Of a DNA stretch of 64,000 nucleotides, positions 59,693-64,000 are shown in pieces. How positions within the stretch are numbered: position 1 is the stretch's first letter; every line of letters starts with the position of its first letter. Source of the DNA: Aaosphaeria pasadenensis (Eukaryota > Ascomycota > Dothideomycetes > Pleosporales); assembly GCA_022813625.1 (NCBI GenBank), contig JAKLMB010000011.1, positions 620,001 to 684,000 of the forward strand, given 5' to 3'. The translations under genes and the position numbers were made by a program. The notes under the pieces are model-generated. The model saw nothing but the letters and a program-made list of their open reading frames with translations, made no database searches and was not told where the DNA came from.

Positions 59693-60041
59693 GCTTGTGC
59701 GATTGTGGGCGGTCGGTGAAGTTGTGTCGAGCCGGGTGGAGTTATTTTGTGTACGTATATATCACGAGCGATGGGTCCTCGCGGATGAGGAAGGATGCTT
59801 TTTATGAGAAAAAGATTCCGCTCTTTGCATTTGTACTATATACAGGTTGGTCTGTTACGATTACTGAAATAAAAACCATAGCAAATTGTGAGCCTACCAG
59901 ACAGACCCAATGCAACCGTGTTAAACAAGCTAAACCGGATGAATTACAGCAGGACGCCCACGCAATATATCAGGGTATAAAGCGACCATTTTGATCGTTT
60001 AAAGTACATCAAATCGTGACATTGATTTGGTCCTCCTCTCT
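59693..60041. other. Intergenic region between convergent genes
   Basis: 349 nt; 3' flanks of the DUF4748 and Pom34 genes. Nothing else seen. Confidence 0.6.
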
Positions 60042-60955
60042 TCAGCTGAGCAAGCTGCTCTTAGGGCTGTCCCTCCGCTTCTCGTATAGCCACTTGTTGT
60101 TCAGCCCTACGCTGGCTCTGCCGGTCCCTGGTGTAGGTGTTCCAGGAGTATTGCTTCCGCTACTATCGAACAAGCTGCTCGAGAATCCACTGCCCCTGCT
60201 ATCGAAACTCAATCGCTTGCTGGCAGATCCACCACCCACCGCTTTCTGGAACAACGGGCTGCCGGTGTTTGGAGAGAAGGGGGAGTTTGAGGTCGATTTG
60301 GCCATGCTCGCACGAGGGCTGCCGGACAAGGGAGAGTGTAAGTCGGCAGGGGTGCCGAAGCTGTTTCGCGGAGTGGATCTTTGGTATCGCGGGGGGGTCA
60401 CGTAGTTGGGGGAAGCATATGCAGAACCGGGTGTATGAGGCGTTCTGACGTTAGGGTCGAGACCCATTGCTTCTCGCTGGGATGGAGTGAGAGGGATATC
60501 GGCGATGTCGTCGGGTTGGTAGCGACGGAAAAGAGGTAGACATGCTTGTCCGACGCCCATGAGGAGAAGAAGGCGTACCAGCCAGATGAGATAACTTATG
60601 TTAAGACCCGTGCTTTGCAATAAGCTTGCTGCCGAAGAACTTGCGCATTGGGTCAGTATTGAACGTGAAAGATATCCTTACCAGGGCATACTCACAAGAC
60701 GGTGCGGATTAATGGGACTTCTCCGATTAAACCAGGAGCGATAAATGAAGCGACAATCAGACCGCCATTAGCAATGATTGCCTTGACATTCCGCTCATCA
60801 AACGTGGTCGCGTACTGTCGACGGGTGATCTCGTCGAACTTTGGGTGCTTCCAAGCACCAGTGGGGGTAGGTTCATGCTGACGCTGCGCCGAGGGAGTCA
60901 CAGGTGTCGCAGGAGCTCGAGGAACTCCTCCATTGGATATGAGTCTCGCACTCAT
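60042..60955 (-). CDS. POM34: Pom34-like nucleoporin
   Basis: Exon 1 is 60955-60696 and exon 2 ends at 60042. The acceptor is ambiguous: 60624 gives 280 aa, 60639 gives 285 aa. The first ATG opens MSARLISNGGVPRAP. Pom34 hallmarks are TPTGAWKHPKFDEITRRQYATTF, two hydrophobic segments (about 70-90 and 92-117, the second LIWLVRLLLLMGVGQACLPLF), then DDIADIPLTPSQREAMGL and a Ser/Pro-rich tail (TPPRYQRS, NNKWLYEKRR). Pom34 is a membrane nucleoporin that anchors the nuclear pore together with Pom152 and Ndc1. It is divergent from the AMP-binding gene, with 506 nt between starts. Confidence 0.85.
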
Positions 60956-61461
60956 CGCGTTCAAAGGGAAGTGGAGAACTGATTGTTGGGCGCAAGAGTT
61001 GAATGGGTCACCGGCGGATGTGGAATGTTCTGAGAAGACCAATTGTTATGCTAGAAGCTGTAAGGTTAGTAGGTTAGTATAAATCACGAGCGTCGATTAA
61101 CTCGTCATGTCTTTAAAGGTCGGATCTCTGAAGAGGTGTGCATATGTAGTATGGAGTTGGATGAATGAATGTGTTGCTGTGTTTTGAGCAACTAGCGTGC
61201 CAAGGCTGGAGCGTAGCAACGGAGACGAGACCCCTGCAAGCCATTCCATTATTGTCAGGCGGCGGATGTGGGCGCCTTACTTGTTTCGGGGCTGGCAGCT
61301 GGGCTCGTCATAGCAAGTGACCCCACCGGTAACATCATCCTACTTACACAATACACACAATACTTTAAACACCACTCCTTCTTCAATAATCCTGAATTCT
61401 ACCTTTTCCAACCTTCTTTCGTTTTTGATCTTCCTGTTTTGTTGTCTTACCGCAGTAAATC
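60956..61461. promoter_or_regulatory. Shared POM34/AMP-binding gene divergent promoter region
   Basis: 506 nt between two outward start codons. The right part is CT-rich (ACACCACTCCTTCTTC and onward), a probable leader. No named element. Confidence 0.5.
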
Positions 61462-63322
61462 ATGGCGAGCGTAGTCGAGCAGCTCGATGCTCAAATCGCC
61501 CAGCTGCTGTCCGGATGGAACACCCTCTCCACCATACTCGTCGTCGGCATTGTTGGTTTTATTGGCTGGGTCATATATGATACCCAAGATGCCGATACTC
61601 ATCCTCTGCTACTAGCTAGACAGGCTCAGGCTTCCTATGTCAGACAGCCTGGAGAGTCTGCTTCATACAGGTCTCCAGAGACCCCTCATGGCTGTATGAT
61701 CCATTATAGCGCCTGCTCGCTGTGCCTCAATGTCCCGAAATGCTAACAGCATACAGATCCTCTCCGAACAGGCCTCGCCGTCAAATCCCCAGGCGCTCCG
61801 ATGTACTCTGCTGGCAAAGATGGGGATCTCCGTGATATTTGGCGCCGCGTTACTGGCGAGATTCCCCTCGAGAAGAATGCCACCTCCGACGGGACGGGCA
61901 AGATCATCACCGTTTTTGGAAAACAGGATATCACCGAGCACAAGATTCCCGATATTACAAAGGAGATTGCAATCATTGGAAAGCATCTGCAAGATCACGG
62001 TGCTAAACGCGTTGCTATTTACTTGCCGAACAGTGTCGAGTTCCTCGCAGCTCTATTCGCCGGCGCTTTCTACGGCTTCTCCCCAATCTTGATTCCATAC
62101 AATCAGCCGCATCCCACTTTGATCGAGCTTTTGGCCCGAACCAACGCGGATTCCCTCATTGCCGAAGCTGGCTCCCTTCCGCTCGCTGATGTCACCCGTG
62201 GGGCGGCTGGTCTCCGCCAGGTGATCTGGACTGTCGAGAAAACAAGCAGGCATATGGATTGGAACGAGGTGCCGGAGGGTATTGGTGGTAAGCTCGATGT
62301 GTCTGTCTGGCACGAGCTTGTACAGGATCACAAGAACGGTTCAATCGAATTACCCCAGAACAGTGGAAAGGCACCAAACGTTGTTTTCCTATGGCAGCAA
62401 GGCATCACCAAGTCTGTAGAGATTGTGGAATTCACACAGCAGGTGGGACAGCAACGCAATCAATTCTTTCAATATACTGACATAGTACAGAACTTATCTG
62501 CAGCCACTGGAGCTCTTATTTCAGCATTGCCCGCCCATCAGCGTTTCTCGCCATCTGACACATTGCTCCCCGCCGACTTGTTTACCCACTCCTACGCATT
62601 GACCCTTACACTGGCAGCACTCTTCTCCCACTCCACTGTTGTTATCAATTCCGTCGCCGGTCCTGGTGTAGATTTGACACTTGCCAGCCGTTTGGTTTCC
62701 CCCACAATCATAGTTGTATCCGCGGAGACGGCAGCTAAACTCCACAACACTACGACCGAAACCATCAGTGGTGCTCTAAAGAAGTTCGCACATTACCTAG
62801 AGTCTCGAATGCTGGCCTCTGGACGTCTTCCTACGGATTCGCTGTTCACTCGCCTCAACGCACCAGTCAGGGCATCAGTCGGCGCTACACCAGGAAAACT
62901 ACGCCTTCTTTTCGTCTCCGAGAGGGTTGGTCAAGATGACACGCCTTTGAGCTCTGATGATCTTTCCGACTTACGCATCTATACGAAGGCTCGTGTCATC
63001 TATGCGTTGACGGCCGCTAAGGTAGCTGGCGCGGTTGCGCAAACCTATATTTATGACTATCGCCGAGGCACGACGCCGGCATCTAAACACAGTCATTTTG
63101 GCGTTCCGCTCAGTTGCCTGGAGGTCAAGTTGAAGGATAATGCAGCTCATAAGACGACCGATGAGCATGTTGCGGGTGAAGTTATTGTAGCAGGATCATC
63201 TGTAGCAGGTGGGGAGACATCATTGGGAATAAATGGTATGCTTCTCACTCCACTTGATGCAAGGACGTCACTAAACATCTCTAGGTACCTTCCGGGAAGA
63301 CCACACATTAGCATACATCTAA
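61462..63322 (+). CDS. Membrane-anchored AMP-binding (ANL)-like protein, probably non-canonical
   Basis: Four exons, 61462-61693, 61757-62442, 62491-63235 and 63285-63322, give 566 aa. The 48-nt second intron (GTGGGA...TACTGACATAGTACAG) is in frame and would read through. It is removed because the joined text QQNLSAATGALISALP follows the family. Residues 23-42 form a membrane helix, followed by HPLLLARQAQAS and then the acyl-CoA-synthetase-like domain (IYLPNSVEFLAALFAGAFYGF, IVVSAETAAKL, SHFGVPLSCLEVKL). The usual adenylation P-loop (SSGTTGxPK type) is not visible; the matching place reads FLWQQGITKS. The C-terminal ANL subdomain is short or absent, and the protein ends TFREDHTLAYI. Family known from fungi; activity doubtful. 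Confidence 0.88.
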
Positions 63323-64000
63323 GCGTTTCTGTCATATAACATGCAATTCGGCTAGATAACGTCGAAGACGAAGCGTGGACTAAATATCGATCTTTAATTC
63401 AAGCTCAAAAAGTTGTTATCGCCGGTATGCATTGGTAATGTTTCTGATATCCGAGATAGCAGGGTGTCTCTTAGTAGTGGCAAATGCCTATGAATACGAC
63501 AAGACTCGACTTCTTTCTCTAAATCGACTCGTATATTCTAGATCAATTGAGCTGCCCTGCCGTGACTTTCCGACTGACCAGGCCAGGGAGTTATGCGTCT
63601 GCAGGGCAAGGGATCTCTCATCCAGTCATGCGTATCTATGTACTCCTTACCATCGCAATGATGGCAGTCCCATCTACCCGCAGTGAGCTATCCCATCGGC
63701 CAGACCCGACCACGAGGCACATGGGTTGATACTTGAGTGGTGGGTGTGAATTACCCAACCCCGTGGGTTTGCGTATCTCTACCTGATAGCGAGTCGCGTG
63801 GGGACCCCCCTGTTCCCTGTTCGAGACCTTTAGAATCTGGGGAAAGCGTCCCGTTTAGCGTAGAACCGGCGTGCCGATCTCCTACATGGGGTCTTATCAC
63901 AACGACTCGCCGTCGAATGAGAGGCAACCGTTCTTGACATTGACTTTGCACAAAGGACTGCGTATCTGGCGGCATTTTGCAGGTATCGGATACGATTACT
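63323..64000. other. Right edge, no gene recognised
   Basis: 678 nt after the AMP-binding gene. Several short frames (up to 84 codons) lack domains. A gene beginning here and running out of the window cannot be excluded. Confidence 0.5.

Noticed and set aside
1..64000. tRNA, 5S rRNA, CRISPR arrays and transposon genes
   Set aside because: B-box-like GGTTCGA strings lacked the rest of the element, no spaced repeats of CRISPR type were seen, and no transposase or reverse transcriptase motifs were found. A covariance-model search would be decisive for RNA genes.

Overview
The window is nuclear DNA from a filamentous ascomycete (Pezizomycotina). The evidence is short GT-AG introns (mostly 48-70 nt) with CTAAC/CTGAC-like branch sites, fungus-specific families (DUF4360, DUF4748, Egh16-like, PSI-domain and PPDGGLKAW-type MFS proteins), a class II cellobiose dehydrogenase with a CBM1, and an AspC-type septin. 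The class cannot be fixed by reading alone; a plant-associated or saprotrophic lifestyle is inferred from the cellulolytic and Egh16-like genes.

Twenty-four protein genes could be assembled, about one per 2.7 kb. Most needed exon joining by eye, and seven have coding exons of 9-26 nt. Left part (1-20 kb): a 3'-5' exonuclease/HRDC protein cut by the window edge, a secreted PEBP-like protein, a 1816-aa DDX60-type helicase, a secreted DUF4360 protein, an MFS monocarboxylate-type transporter, an F-box protein with an acidic tail, and a CASTOR-like ACT-domain protein. Then comes a 5.7-kb gene-free stretch (20.0-25.7 kb). Middle (25.7-40 kb): NOP10 and LCL2 head to head, a large coiled-coil protein, a single-pass surface protein, PWP2 and the septin head to head, and an unrecognised 197-aa protein.

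The most interesting locus is 40.5-46.0 kb. An AA9 lytic polysaccharide monooxygenase and a cellobiose dehydrogenase are transcribed divergently from one 1.38-kb intergenic region. This puts an oxidative cellulase and its electron donor side by side. The dehydrogenase has its CBM1 on two separate 3' exons behind a 317-nt intron whose retention would yield a CBM-less enzyme, and two of the three usual CBM1 face aromatics are replaced.

Right part (46-64 kb): a PSI-domain membrane protein, a 74-aa probable mitochondrial protein, a Gly/Pro/Trp-rich probable GPI protein, an Egh16-like secreted protein with a long Asn/Gln/Gly repeat tail, a single-pass membrane protein, a DUF4748 protein built from 9- and 14-nt exons, the nucleoporin Pom34, and a membrane-anchored AMP-binding-like protein that appears to lack the adenylation P-loop. 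No rRNA, tRNA, CRISPR array, transposase or reverse transcriptase was recognised.
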